DNA of 64,000 bases from Acidovorax sp. SRB_14 (GTDB lineage Bacteria; Pseudomonadota; Gammaproteobacteria; Burkholderiales; Burkholderiaceae_C). The position numbers were made by a program, and so were the translations under genes. The stretch is taken from the NCBI RefSeq assembly GCF_012932145.1, contig NZ_MWOK01000001.1, forward strand, positions 327,166 to 391,165, read 5' to 3'. Below the pieces are notes generated by a model. That model searched no databases, was not told the DNA's origin, and was given only the letters and a program-made list of their open reading frames with translations. Position 1 is the stretch's first letter, and each line of letters starts with the position of its first letter. This document shows, piece after piece, positions 8,481 to 19,800 of this stretch.

Positions 8481-9461
8481 TCAGTCCTCGGAACGGAACG
8501 CCTGGCGCAGCGCGCGCGCGGCGTCGGCATGGGCGGTGCGCGCCTCGGCAATGGCGCGGCCCATCTTGATGAATTCGTGCGTGACGCCGCGGTAGATCTC
8601 CAGATCGACCGGCACGCCCGCGGCACGCAGCTTGTCGGCGTAGTCGACGCCCTCGTCCACCAGCGGGTCGCACTCGGCCAGGCCCAGCCAGGCCGGCGCC
8701 ACGCCGTCGACGTCGCTCGCCAGCAGCGGGGCGAAGCGCCAGTCCTCGCGCTCCTGGCGGTTTTTCACATAGTGGCCGAAGAACCAGCTGATGGCTGGTG
8801 CCTCCAGCACCAGGCCCTTGGCATAGGTGGTGTGCGAGGGCGTGTCCTGGTGCGCCGCGCAGCCGGGATAGAACAGCAGCTGCAGCGCCAGCGGCAGGCC
8901 GGCGTCGCGCGCGAGGATGGCGCACACCGCCGCCAGCGTGCCGCCCGCGCTGTCGCCGCCCACGGCCAGGCGCGCGCCATCGGCGCCCAGGGCCGGGGCG
9001 TGGGTGGCCAGCCACTGCAGGGCGTCCCAGGCGTCGTTGGACGCGGTCGGAAACTTGTGCTCGGGCGCGAGCCGGTAGCCCAGCGACACCACCATGGAGT
9101 CCGCCAGGCGCGCGAGTTCGCGGCACAGCACGTCGTGCGTGGCGATGCTGCCAATGGTGAAGCCGCCGCCGTGCAGGTACAGCAGCAGCGGCAGGCCCGG
9201 GCCGCCGGTTGGCACCTGCGGCGCATAGAGCCGCGCCGGCAAGGCCTGGCCGTCGCGTGCGGGAATGCGCAAGTCTTCGACGCGCGCCAGAGGCGCCTTG
9301 GGCACTTCGAGCACGCCCGCGCCGGCCTCGTAGGCGGCGCGCGCCTGCGTGGGCGAGAGCGTGTGCAGCGGCGGGTGGCCCGCGCGCGCCATGCGTTCGA
9401 GCACGCTGCGCATCTGCGGGGTCAGGCGGGTGTGGTGCAGGTGCAGATGGGAGGCCGTCAC
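8481..9461 (-). CDS. Alpha/beta hydrolase (HSL-type esterase/lipase)
   Basis: About 326-aa carboxylic-ester hydrolase of the hormone-sensitive-lipase family. The oxyanion-hole motif HGGGF (near 97), nucleophile elbow GDSAGG (near 169), catalytic Asp in ECDPLVDEG and His in THEFIKMGR are all visible. Two starts are possible: TTG at 9479, overlapping the upstream hydratase gene by eight bases, or GTG at 9461, preceded by GAAAG and placed just past the hydratase stop. I prefer the GTG. It is the middle gene of a three-gene minus-strand run (hydratase-like, hydrolase, thioesterase fusion). The natural ester is not identifiable. Confidence 0.87.
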   Translation of the reverse strand: MTASHLHLHHTRLTPQMRSVLERMARAGHPPLHTLSPTQARAAYEAGAGVLEVPKAPLARVEDLRIPARDGQALPARLYAPQVPTGGPGLPLLLYLHGGGFTIGSIATHDVLCRELARLADSMVVSLGYRLAPEHKFPTASNDAWDALQWLATHAPALGADGARLAVGGDSAGGTLAAVCAILARDAGLPLALQLLFYPGCAAHQDTPSHTTYAKGLVLEAPAISWFFGHYVKNRQEREDWRFAPLLASDVDGVAPAWLGLAECDPLVDEGVDYADKLRAAGVPVDLEIYRGVTHEFIKMGRAIAEARTAHADAARALRQAFRSED

Positions 9462-9471
9462 TGCGCCGCTT

Positions 9472-10341
9472 TCACTCAAAACGCACCGCCACGGGCGCCG
9501 CGCCGGCGAGGCCCTCGTAGCGCACCGTGATCGACTGGCCCGCCTTGGGCGGCATGAGCGGCGAGAACGAGCCCAGGCTGATCAGGTCGCCGGGCTGCAT
9601 CGCCAGGCCTTCCTGCGCCAGCGCAGCAGCCAGCCAGACCACGGCGTTGAGCGGGTGCTCGAGGATGTCGCTGCCCTGGCCCTGCGCCAGCTGCGCGCCG
9701 CTGCCCTCGCTCACCACCACGCGCATGTCGCGCAGCGCGTCGAGCAGCGCATGGCGCTCGGCGCGGTAGGCGGGCACGGGCAGCGGGCTGCCCGCCACGC
9801 CCAGGCGCGCGCCAACGTTGATGGCGGCCACGCCCGGGCCGTTGAGCTTCGACGGCGCTTGCACCATCAAGTCGGGCAGCTCAATGAACGGGATGACCTG
9901 GTCGATGGCGGCGAGCACGTCCATGGGCGTGCGGGCCTGGTTGATGGCCGCGCTCTTCACGCGCACCAGCATGTCGGCCTCGAACAGCGGGCGCGCGCCG
10001 AAGGCGGCCGGCACGCTCGCGCCGCTTGGCAGCACCATGCCCTCGTAGAGCTTGCCCCAGACCGGCTTGTCGGTGTTGAAGCGCTTTTGCACCGCGGGGT
10101 TGGTCAGGCCGGCCTTGTAGCCCACCACCTTGCCCAAGCGCGGCGCCAGCAGCGCATTGAACTTGGCGCGCGTGCAGGCGCCGTCGGCGGCGGACAGGTT
10201 CTCGGGGTTGGCGGCAGGCGTCCTGGCCAGGTAGTGCGCGGCCATCTCGGCGGCCTGGGCATCGGTCAGGCACTGCGCCTGCGCCGCTGTCGCGCACGCG
10301 ACGGAAAACGCCAGCAGGGCCAGGGTTTGCTTTGGGGTCAT
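9472..10341 (-). CDS. Exported 2-keto-4-pentenoate hydratase-like (FAH-fold) protein
   Basis: 289-aa protein of the MhpD/fumarylacetoacetate-hydrolase fold, a family whose cytoplasmic members hydrate or decarboxylate keto acids in aromatic meta-cleavage. Recognisable pieces are GYKAGLTNP, WGKLYEGM, FEADMLVRV, FIELPDLM and PGDLISLGSFS. Unlike typical members it begins with a clear Sec-type signal peptide (MTPKQTLALLAFSVACATAA, predicted cleavage after AQA), so it should be periplasmic. The ATG at 10341 is chosen because it starts that signal; the frame is open a little further upstream. It is the first gene of the run leading to the esterase, and divergent from the alcohol dehydrogenase. Actual activity is unknown. 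Confidence 0.8.
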   Translation of the reverse strand: MTPKQTLALLAFSVACATAAQAQCLTDAQAAEMAAHYLARTPAANPENLSAADGACTRAKFNALLAPRLGKVVGYKAGLTNPAVQKRFNTDKPVWGKLYEGMVLPSGASVPAAFGARPLFEADMLVRVKSAAINQARTPMDVLAAIDQVIPFIELPDLMVQAPSKLNGPGVAAINVGARLGVAGSPLPVPAYRAERHALLDALRDMRVVVSEGSGAQLAQGQGSDILEHPLNAVVWLAAALAQEGLAMQPGDLISLGSFSPLMPPKAGQSITVRYEGLAGAAPVAVRFE

Positions 10342-10403
10342 GTCAGCCTCCGGGTTGTACAGTGTTTGCACGCATCGTAGCCGCAACTTTTGCCTCCACC
10401 GCC

Positions 10404-11540
10404 ATGGCTTTCATCTACTACATCACCCAGATCCAGTTCGAAGCCGGCGCCATCCGCCTGCTCAAGCAGGAGTGCGAGCGCGTCGGCATCGCGCGCCCGC
10501 TCATCGTCACCGACCCCGGCGTGAAAGCCGCGGGCCTGCTGCAAAAGGCGCTCGACGCCCTGCCCGGCCTGCCGGTGGCGGTGTTCGACCAGACGCCCTC
10601 CAACCCGACCGAGGCCGCCGTGCGCGCCGCCGTGGCGGTGTACCGTGCCGAGGGCTGCGACGGGCTCATCGCCGTGGGCGGCGGCAGCGCCATCGACTGC
10701 GCCAAGGGCATTGCCATCGCCGCCACGCACGGCGGTCCGCTCACGCACTACGCCACGATCGAAGGCGGCTCGCCGCGCATCACGGCGGCAGTGGCGCCCG
10801 TGATTGCCGTGCCCACCACCAGCGGCACCGGCAGCGAGGTGGCGCGCGGCGCCATCCTCATCGTCGACGACCACCGCAAGCTCGGCTTCCATTCGTGGCA
10901 CCTGGTGCCCCGGGCCGCCATCTGCGACCCCGAGCTCACGCTCGGCCTGCCCCCGCTCCTGACGGCCGCGACCGGCATGGACGCGATCGCGCACTGTATG
11001 GAAACCTTCATGTCGGCCGCTTTCAACCCGCCGGCCGACGGCATTGCGCTCGACGGCCTCGCACGCGGCTGGGCGCACATCGAGCGCGCCACGCGCCAGG
11101 GCCAGGATGCCGAAGCGCGCCTGAACATGATGAGCGCCAGCATGCAGGGCGCAATGGCGTTCCAGAAGGGCCTGGGCTGCGTGCATTCGCTGAGCCACAG
11201 TCTCGGCGGCGTGGACCCGCGGCTGCACCATGGCACGCTCAATGCGCTGTTTCTGCCGGCGGTGGTACGCTTCAACGCCACGTCTGAATCCGTGCAAAAG
11301 GAAAGGCGCCTGGAGCGCATGGCGCACGCCATGGGCCTGGCATCGGCGGGCGACATCCCCGAGGCGATCCGTGCCATGAATGCCCGCCTGGGCCTGCCGC
11401 GTGGCCTCTCGGCGGTCGGCGTCGGCGAAGCGCAGTTCGAGGCCGTGATCGACGGCGCCCTGGCCGACCACTGCCACCTGACCAATCCGCGCCTGGCGAC
11501 GCGGCAGGACTACCGCGAGATGCTGCGGGCCTCGCTGTAA
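10404..11540 (+). CDS. Iron-containing alcohol dehydrogenase
   Basis: 378-aa group III dehydrogenase. The NAD-binding GGGSAIDCAKG lies near residue 92 and TSGTGSEV near 138. The metal-site His residues are in DAIAHCMETF near 196 and HSLSHSLGG near 262. It would interconvert an alcohol and an aldehyde or ketone using NAD(P)H; the substrate is not predictable. The ATG at 10404 follows 62 bases after the divergent hydratase start. No accessory catabolic gene lies directly downstream; the HDOD gene converges on it. Confidence 0.88.
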   Translation: MAFIYYITQIQFEAGAIRLLKQECERVGIARPLIVTDPGVKAAGLLQKALDALPGLPVAVFDQTPSNPTEAAVRAAVAVYRAEGCDGLIAVGGGSAIDCAKGIAIAATHGGPLTHYATIEGGSPRITAAVAPVIAVPTTSGTGSEVARGAILIVDDHRKLGFHSWHLVPRAAICDPELTLGLPPLLTAATGMDAIAHCMETFMSAAFNPPADGIALDGLARGWAHIERATRQGQDAEARLNMMSASMQGAMAFQKGLGCVHSLSHSLGGVDPRLHHGTLNALFLPAVVRFNATSESVQKERRLERMAHAMGLASAGDIPEAIRAMNARLGLPRGLSAVGVGEAQFEAVIDGALADHCHLTNPRLATRQDYREMLRASL

Positions 11541-11553
11541 ACCCGTCGCCCAA

Positions 11554-11586
11554 AGCCGCGCCACAGGACGCTTGCCCTGCGCGGCT
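11554..11586. terminator. Possible shared hairpin between convergent genes
   Basis: Arms AGCCGCGC (11554-11561) and GCGCGGCT (11579-11586) pair perfectly, with a partial inner CAGG/CCTG stem. Only a short T-run follows on the minus strand and none on the plus strand, so this may be a weak or factor-assisted terminator. Confidence 0.35.
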
Positions 11587-12458
11587 CAGGCGAACTCGCC
11601 GGCGTCGGCCTCGGAGCGCGGGGTCCAGTCGATGGGGTCCTGCTGCAGCACCATGTCGATGTCCAGCCCCAGCACCACACCCACCTCGTCGGGAAAGGTC
11701 ACCGCCATCTCCTTGTCGTCCAGACCGGCCTCGCGTGCCCGTGCGCGCCAGACCGCCAGGTGGATCACCCCGGCCAGGGGCTCATAGGCCTTGTTCTCGA
11801 ACGGGGCGTGCTGGTAGGCCAGCGCATCGACCACCACCTGCGGCAGCTGCCAGCGCAGGGCCAGCGCCGCGCTCACGCGGCCATAGCAGTAGCCGAAGAG
11901 GTGTTGCTCCAGCTTGCTGCGGCGCAGGTCCAGCGGCGCGACCAGCGTATTGAGCGACTGCACGCGCTCCGGCGCGGCCAGGTGGATGACCAGCTCGCCC
12001 AGGCCGTGCAGCAGGCCCGCGGTATAGGCCGCCACCTGGTCCTGGTGCAGGCTGCCCGCGAGCGAGCGCGCGAGCTTGGCGGTGTGGAGGCTGTAGCGCC
12101 AGAACTGGGGCAGGTTCACGCCCGGCACGCTGCGCGAGGCCGTGCCCAGTGGCGCCGAGTTCACCAGCGTGCGCAGCTGGGCCGTGCTCAGCAGCGCCAG
12201 CGCTTCGGGAATGCCGGCGATGTGGCGCTGCGCCGCGAAAGCGCCGGAATTGGCCAGCTCCAGCACCCGCGCCGCCAGCGCCGGGTCGGTGCCCAGCAGC
12301 TGGTTGACGCGGCGCAGGTCGGGCTCGTCGTGGGCCAGCTGGTTCATCAGCAAAGCCACCGCCCGCGGCAGACTGGGCAGGACGGCGGGCTGGGCCAGCA
12401 GGGCGTTCAACTCCATGGGGTTCGGGCGCGCGGTGGTGGAAACCGGGCCATTATCCAT
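11586..12458 (-). CDS. HDOD domain-containing protein
   Basis: 290-aa protein with one HDOD domain (an HD-related, non-hydrolytic output domain found in bacterial signalling), visible from ALLAQPAVLPSLPRAVALL through LLGTDPALAARVLELANS and the HGLGELVIHL segment. No receiver, GGDEF or EAL domain is attached. The ATG at 12458 gives a 14-residue tail before the domain; an ATG 14 codons later is an alternative. Role unknown; HDOD proteins often act in c-di-GMP, motility or stress regulation. It converges on the alcohol dehydrogenase and follows tex, with a gap of 48 bases. Confidence 0.82.
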   Translation of the reverse strand: MDNGPVSTTARPNPMELNALLAQPAVLPSLPRAVALLMNQLAHDEPDLRRVNQLLGTDPALAARVLELANSGAFAAQRHIAGIPEALALLSTAQLRTLVNSAPLGTASRSVPGVNLPQFWRYSLHTAKLARSLAGSLHQDQVAAYTAGLLHGLGELVIHLAAPERVQSLNTLVAPLDLRRSKLEQHLFGYCYGRVSAALALRWQLPQVVVDALAYQHAPFENKAYEPLAGVIHLAVWRARAREAGLDDKEMAVTFPDEVGVVLGLDIDMVLQQDPIDWTPRSEADAGEFA

Positions 12459-12506
12459 GGGCCCGGCGCCCTGCCGTGCCCAGCGCCTGTTCCGGTTCTT
12501 ACCGCC

Positions 12507-14876
<2,370 letters not shown>

Positions 14877-14974
14877 TGCTGTCGTGCCCCACGGCACCCG
14901 GTCAGGAAAAGCGGGCGAGTTTGCCACAGGCGCGGGGGCACACCGTGCGAGCGCCGCACTGCGGCCCTGCGCAA

Positions 14975-14998
14975 ATTGCTACTTTTTCAATAGCAAAT
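14975..14998. repeat. Half copy of the dispersed repeat upstream of tex
   Basis: ATTGCTACTTTTTCAATAGC with AAAT after it forms the left hairpin of the repeat only (TTGCTA/ATAGCAA arms). It lies in the 148-base gap between the tex start and the histidine-kinase stop. Confidence 0.55.
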
Positions 14999-15024
14999 AC
15001 CGCAACCCTAGCATAGCAAAAAAC

Positions 15025-15921
15025 CTATTTGGCCGAAAACAGGTGGCGGTCCAGCCATTTTTTGCGCCGCCCCGGCAGCGCGCCCGGGCCTGCCGCACCC
15101 GGCAGCGCGGCAACGCAGGGCACTTCGACGCCAATCCACACCCCGCCCTGCGCCGACGGCCCCACCTGCAAGCGCCCGCCCGCCTGTTGCGCGCGCGAAC
15201 GCATGCCGGCCAGTCCCTTGCCGCCGCCCGGCGGAGCGGCGCCGTCCGCCCGGGCCAGTCCGCGGCCGTTGTCGCTGACCTGCAACAGCCAGGCGTTGCC
15301 GGAGGACGCCGGACCCCACGACACGCTGACGCGCGTGGCGTGCGCGTGCTGCAGCGTGTTGCTCAGGGCCTCCTGCACGATCAGGGCCAACTGCTGTGCC
15401 GCGGCACCGCCCAGCACGGCGCCGCTGCCCGCCTCCTGCACGCTCCAGTCCATCGCGATCCCGCGGTGTTCCAGCACCGGTTGGAAGCGGTGGCGCAGCC
15501 GGGCCAGCCGGTCGGGCAGCGCCTCATCGGTGCTGTCCATCGAGTCGACGACCACGCGCAGCTCCAGCAGGCACTGCTCCAGGCTGTGCAAGGCGTGTTG
15601 CTGTGCGGGCTGCGCCGCGTCGAGCAGTGCCATGGCGCCCACGAGCTGCGAGCCCACGCTGTCGTGCAGGGTCTGGGCGATGCGCTGGCGCTCGGCCTGC
15701 AGCTCGGGCGAGGGCCGCGCACTGCGCCGCGGGCGCCAGCGCAGCACGCGCGGCAGCTGCACCAGCAGCAGCGCCCCGAGCAGCACCGTCGCGCCCAAGA
15801 CCACCCACTGCCCAAAGCGCTCTCCGGCAAACCAGCCCAAAGCCATGGGCAAAAACAGCAGCTGCAGCAGCCACAGGGCCACGCAGGCCAGTGCAAAGAC
15901 CGGGGGGCGGTAGCGGAACAT
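15025..15921 (-). CDS. NarX/DegS-type sensor histidine kinase
   Basis: 298-aa kinase of the HisKA_3 family, which pairs with NarL-type regulators. The N-terminus has two hydrophobic helices (about 8-28 and 32-55) with little room for a sensor domain. The dimerisation/phosphoacceptor motif TLHDSVGSQLVGAMALLD puts the His near residue 84. The ATP-binding domain shows an N-box (EALSNTLQHAHA), VSDNGRGLA and GKGLAGMRSRA. It lies 23 bases downstream of the response regulator, so they form a two-component operon. The signal is unknown; with no large periplasmic loop it may sense from within the membrane or via a partner. Confidence 0.88.
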   Translation of the reverse strand: MFRYRPPVFALACVALWLLQLLFLPMALGWFAGERFGQWVVLGATVLLGALLLVQLPRVLRWRPRRSARPSPELQAERQRIAQTLHDSVGSQLVGAMALLDAAQPAQQHALHSLEQCLLELRVVVDSMDSTDEALPDRLARLRHRFQPVLEHRGIAMDWSVQEAGSGAVLGGAAAQQLALIVQEALSNTLQHAHATRVSVSWGPASSGNAWLLQVSDNGRGLARADGAAPPGGGKGLAGMRSRAQQAGGRLQVGPSAQGGVWIGVEVPCVAALPGAAGPGALPGRRKKWLDRHLFSAK

Positions 15922-15944
15922 GGCGGGCTGCCACGGCTCTGGCG

Positions 15945-16736
15945 CTAAAACAGGCCCCGCAGCGAGGCAAAGCGCACCGCCTGCGCGCGCGTGCGCACCT
16001 GGAACTTGCGGTAGATGTTGCGCACATGTGTGTTCACGGTCATGCCGCTGATCTGCAGTTGCGCGCCAATTTCGGTGCTGGTGTGGCCGCTGGCCACCAT
16101 GCGCAGCACTTCTTTTTCCCGCTCGGAGAGCTGCTCGAACTCTGGCGGCGCTGGCGTTCGGGCCGCGCCGGTATGGGACGAATCAAAGCGCTGCAACAGG
16201 CGGCGCGCCAGCGTGGGCGTGATCGAAGCGCCCCCGTTGGCCACCTGCAGCACCGCCTGCGGGTAGTTGCCGAACCAGGAGTTCTTGAGCAGAAAGCCCG
16301 TGGCGCCGAGCTCGAAGGCGCGCAGCACCTGCTCCTCGCTTTCCGTGACGGACACGACCACCGCCTCGGCCGCGGGGCGCACCGTCTTCATGTAGTCGAG
16401 CAGCTCGAAGCCCTCGCCATCGCCCAGGTGCAGGTCGACGAGCATCACATCGAAATCGTGCTGCTTGATGGCCCGGCGCCCCTCGCGCACGTTGGTGGCC
16501 TGGCCCACCACCATGGTGCGCGGGTCGGCCATGAGTTCCTGCGCCATCACGCGCCGGATGTGGGCGTCGTCGTCCACGATCAGCACGCGCACGGGGCGTT
16601 CGGCCTGCCCGACCAGGAAATGCGGCCACACCGATGGCGGCGCGTTGTAGACGCCGAAGTTGGCGTCTTCCTCGGTCTCCGGTGCCGGCGCGCCGGAAGG
16701 GAGCGCACTGTCGGGCAAGGCGTGGACTGCGACCAT
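15945..16736 (-). CDS. NarL/FixJ-family response regulator
   Basis: 263-aa two-component regulator. A 40-residue N-terminal extension precedes the receiver domain (RVLIVDDDAHIRRVMAQEL acidic pocket, phospho-Asp in MLVDLHLGDG near 98, conserved Thr/Ser in VSVTES, Lys in GFLLKNSW). A LuxR-type helix-turn-helix follows (LSEREKEVLRMVASGHTSTEI, about 196-250). The ATG at 16736 has a good GGAGGT five to six bases upstream. Partner kinase is the next gene. Targets cannot be read from the window. The extension before the receiver is unusual for this family but the start is well supported. Confidence 0.88.
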   Translation of the reverse strand: MVAVHALPDSALPSGAPAPETEEDANFGVYNAPPSVWPHFLVGQAERPVRVLIVDDDAHIRRVMAQELMADPRTMVVGQATNVREGRRAIKQHDFDVMLVDLHLGDGEGFELLDYMKTVRPAAEAVVVSVTESEEQVLRAFELGATGFLLKNSWFGNYPQAVLQVANGGASITPTLARRLLQRFDSSHTGAARTPAPPEFEQLSEREKEVLRMVASGHTSTEIGAQLQISGMTVNTHVRNIYRKFQVRTRAQAVRFASLRGLF

Positions 16737-17101
16737 AAGACCTCCAGCGTGCCGCAGTACCCTGTGCCCAGGGCCCACGTGCACATGGTTTTTCGGGCAA
16801 AAATGCCACCAACAGCAACAGCGGCGTGCCACCAGGCACCACGCGGCACGCGGCGCAGGTTTCAGACATTACTTCTTGGCACTACCGCTTTTTACCCAGG
16901 GTTTGTGTTGCTGTCCAGACTTCTGTGTCGGCGCTGGTATGTTCGGCCCGCACGCGCCGCGCGGGGTAGCGGCTTCAGCACCCAAGCCACCGTCTGCGAA
17001 ATTCAAAAAAGATAGCTGACGGCGCCCGTGGGGCGTGGCATTGCGGCCATTTTCATGCCAAATCTGCACACCCTACGGGCTGGCCCGGCGCCGGGCACGC
17101 C
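16737..17101. other. 365-base gene-free region upstream of the response regulator
   Basis: Lies between the response-regulator start and the MFS stop, both on the minus strand. It holds the likely promoter of the two-component operon (not pinned to a convincing -35/-10 pair), a degenerate repeat copy at 17000-17040, and a short GCCCGG/CCGGGC hairpin at about 17085-17097 just after the MFS stop. No credible coding sequence. Confidence 0.5.
17000..17040 (+). repeat. Degenerate copy of the dispersed repeat
   Basis: AAAAAAGATAGCTGACGGCG followed by CCGTGGGGCG keeps the GATAGCTG core and a GCGC/GGCG right hairpin. The left arm has decayed. Confidence 0.4.
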
Positions 17102-18496
17102 TCAGTGGCTGCGCAACCGCAGCGAGCTGCACACCCCCGCCAGCGCCGCAAAGCTCGCGGCCAAAAGCAGCGCCACGACCTCGCCGACCCCGTCGCTGGG
17201 CGGCCAGACCGTGAAGATGGTGGCCAGCAGGACGGCGCCCAGCGTCTGCCCCGTCAGCCGCGCCGAACCCAGCATGCCGCTGGCGGCGCCGCTGCGGTGC
17301 AGGGGTGCCGACGTGACGATGGTGTGGTTGTTGGGCGACTGGAACAGCGCAAACCCGGCCCCGCACAGCGCCAGGCGCCAGACCATGTTGGCGTTCGACG
17401 GGTCGGCGGGCAGCGCCGCCAGCAGCAGCAGGCCGCTGGCAAACACGCCCATGCCGATGCCGCCCAGCAGCCCGTCGGCATAGCGCCCAATCAGCCGGCC
17501 TGCCAGCGGCGCCACGACCACGATGCCCAGCGGCCAGGCCGTGATCAGCAGGCCCGCCTGCAGCGGGGAGCGGCCAAAGCTGTCCAGCAACAGAAAGGGC
17601 AGCGCCAGGTAGGCCAGCATCTGCGCGCAAAACGCGCCCACCGACGACCCCATGGACAGCGCAAACACCGGAATGCGCAACAGATCGATCGGGAACAGCG
17701 GTGTGGCCATGTGCCACTGGCGGCGCAGATAGACCCAGCCCACCAGCACGCCCGCCGCCAGCAGGGCCCAGGGCAGCGGCGAGGCCGCACCGGGCGTGTC
17801 GCCATGGCGCACGCCCAGGCGTTCGGCGCCCAGGAAGATCAGCGTGAACATCAGCACATTCAGCGCAATGTCGACCATGGAGTTGCGCGGGCCCGTGTCC
17901 AGCACCGGGTTGCGCGGCAGCGCGCGCCGCCCCAGCCACAGGGTGAATGCGCCCAGCGGCAGGTTGAGCGCGAACAGCCACGGCCACGAGGCGACCGACA
18001 GGATGCCCGCCGCGACCGAAGGCCCGGCCACCGAAGAGATCGCCACCACCATGGAATTGATCGCCATGCCGCGCCCCAGCAGCGCGCGCGGGTAAATCAG
18101 GCGCACCATGGCCGCGTTCACGCTCATGATGCCGGCCGCGCCCAGGCCCTGCACGGTGCGCGCCGCAATCAGCGTGCCCAGCGAGTTCGCCAGCATGGCG
18201 CCCACCGACGACAGCGCAAACAGCGCCATGCCGACCAGGTACACGCGCCGGTAGCCGATGCGGTCGCCGAGCGAGGCCAGCGGCAGCAGCATGACCAGGG
18301 TGGCGATCTGGTAGGCATTGACCACCCAGATCGAGTGCGCGGCGCTGGCGTTGAGTTCGCGCGCGATGCCCGGCAGCGCCAGGTTGACGATGCTGCCGTC
18401 GAGCACGGCCACCGTCAGGCCCAGGATGATGACCAGCATGGCCCGGCTGCGCGCCGGCTCGGGCAGGCCGTCGTGCGGCGCGTCGGTGCCGGCCAT
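17102..18496 (-). CDS. DHA2-family MFS multidrug efflux transporter
   Basis: 464-aa transporter with about 14 predicted membrane helices, as in QacA/EmrB/SmvA. Motif A is present as GDRIGYRRVYLVG after the second helix, and the antiporter motif C region as SVAGPSVAAG. The start LVIILGLTVAVLDGSIVNLALP is typical of this group (Asp in helix 1). The ATG at 18496 overlaps the stop of the upstream Bcr-type gene by one base (TGATG), so the two efflux genes are translationally coupled. Substrate unknown; no adjacent regulator is seen. Confidence 0.87.
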   Translation of the reverse strand: MAGTDAPHDGLPEPARSRAMLVIILGLTVAVLDGSIVNLALPGIARELNASAAHSIWVVNAYQIATLVMLLPLASLGDRIGYRRVYLVGMALFALSSVGAMLANSLGTLIAARTVQGLGAAGIMSVNAAMVRLIYPRALLGRGMAINSMVVAISSVAGPSVAAGILSVASWPWLFALNLPLGAFTLWLGRRALPRNPVLDTGPRNSMVDIALNVLMFTLIFLGAERLGVRHGDTPGAASPLPWALLAAGVLVGWVYLRRQWHMATPLFPIDLLRIPVFALSMGSSVGAFCAQMLAYLALPFLLLDSFGRSPLQAGLLITAWPLGIVVVAPLAGRLIGRYADGLLGGIGMGVFASGLLLLAALPADPSNANMVWRLALCGAGFALFQSPNNHTIVTSAPLHRSGAASGMLGSARLTGQTLGAVLLATIFTVWPPSDGVGEVVALLLAASFAALAGVCSSLRLRSH

Positions 18497-19707
18497 CAGG
18501 CGTGGCACCCGTGCAGCCGGCCCGCGCGCGCGCCGCCGAGCGTGATCCAGGTCAGCGCCACGCCCACCAGGGCGCCGCTCGCCATGCCCACCACCATCGG
18601 CAGCGGCTGGCCGTTGGCAAACAGGCCGACGATGCCCATCGCGGCCGCGCCGGTCAGCATTTGCAGCGTGCCCAGCAGCGCCGAGGCCGTGCCGGCAATG
18701 GCGCCATGCTCTTCGAGCGCCAGCACCGAGGTGGTCGGAATCACCAGCCCCATGAAGGCGCTGGCGATGAAATACAGCGCGATCAGTACGCCCAGCCGGT
18801 CGCCGCCCGCCAGGTAGTAGCCCAGCAACGCCAGCATGACCGCGCCCGAGGCGCTGGCCGCCCCCTTGACCACGCGCACGAGCCCGAAGCGCGCACCCAA
18901 CGCGGCCGTGAACTGCGAGGCGCCGATGAAGGCGATCGCGTTGAGCGAGAACGCGAGGCTGTACTGCGTGGGCGTGAGCCCGTAGTGGTTGATGAGCACG
19001 AACGGCGAGCTCGCCAAGTACACGAAGAAGCCGGCCATGGCGCAGCCGCCAATGAACACCAGGCCCAGGTAATGCGCATCGCGCAGCAGCAGGCCGTAGG
19101 CACGCAGCGCGCCGCCCAGGCTGCTTTCGACCCGCGCGCTGGCGGGACGGGTTTCCTTCAGCACGGCGTACACCAGCACCAGACCGGCCACGGCGGCCAG
19201 GGCCACCGCCCAGAACACGCCGCGCCAGCCCGTCAGGGCGATCACACCGCTGCCTGCGAGCGGCGCCAGGATCGGCGAGACGCTGAACACCAGCATCAGC
19301 AGCGACATCAGGCGCGCGGCCTCGTTGCCGGTGTGCAGGTCGCGCACCACGGCGCGCGGAATGGCCATGCCGGCCGCCGCGCCCAGGCCCTGCACAAAGC
19401 GCAGCGCCACCAGGGTTTCGATGTTCGTCGTGAGCGCGCAGCCCACGCTGGCCACGGTGAACAGGCCCAGGCCAAAGTACAGCGGCGGCTTGCGCCCCAG
19501 CATGTCGGAGACCGGGCCGTAGAACAGCTGGCCGGTGCCCAGCGCCAGGAAGAACGCCGTCAGGCTCCACTGCACGGCGCCCACCTCGGCGCCCAGGCTC
19601 TGCCCGATGGCCGGCAGCGCCGGCAGGTACATGTCGATGGCAAACGGGCCGATGGCCGAAAGCAGGCCCAGGATCAGGGCGATTTTGAGAAAACGGGAAA
19701 AAAGCAT
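18496..19707 (-). CDS. Bcr/CflA-family drug resistance MFS transporter
   Basis: 403-aa, 12-helix transporter. The N-terminus GPFAIDMYLPALPAIGQSLG and motif A GPVSDMLGRKPPLYFG are characteristic of Bcr/CflA proteins (bicyclomycin, sulfonamide or chloramphenicol export in studied members). The ATG at 19707 gives the standard start; the open frame extends far upstream only as antisense of the divergent DUF72 gene. First gene of a two-gene efflux operon. Substrate is not predictable from sequence. Confidence 0.87.
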   Translation of the reverse strand: MLFSRFLKIALILGLLSAIGPFAIDMYLPALPAIGQSLGAEVGAVQWSLTAFFLALGTGQLFYGPVSDMLGRKPPLYFGLGLFTVASVGCALTTNIETLVALRFVQGLGAAAGMAIPRAVVRDLHTGNEAARLMSLLMLVFSVSPILAPLAGSGVIALTGWRGVFWAVALAAVAGLVLVYAVLKETRPASARVESSLGGALRAYGLLLRDAHYLGLVFIGGCAMAGFFVYLASSPFVLINHYGLTPTQYSLAFSLNAIAFIGASQFTAALGARFGLVRVVKGAASASGAVMLALLGYYLAGGDRLGVLIALYFIASAFMGLVIPTTSVLALEEHGAIAGTASALLGTLQMLTGAAAMGIVGLFANGQPLPMVVGMASGALVGVALTWITLGGARAGRLHGCHA

Positions 19708-19800
19708 AGCTCGCGATTGTCGCCAAGCTGGGCCAATGCTGCTCGCCGGGCGCTTCTTCGCTACCATCTTGGCCTCCACGCCGCCCCAACAGGCCCCGCC

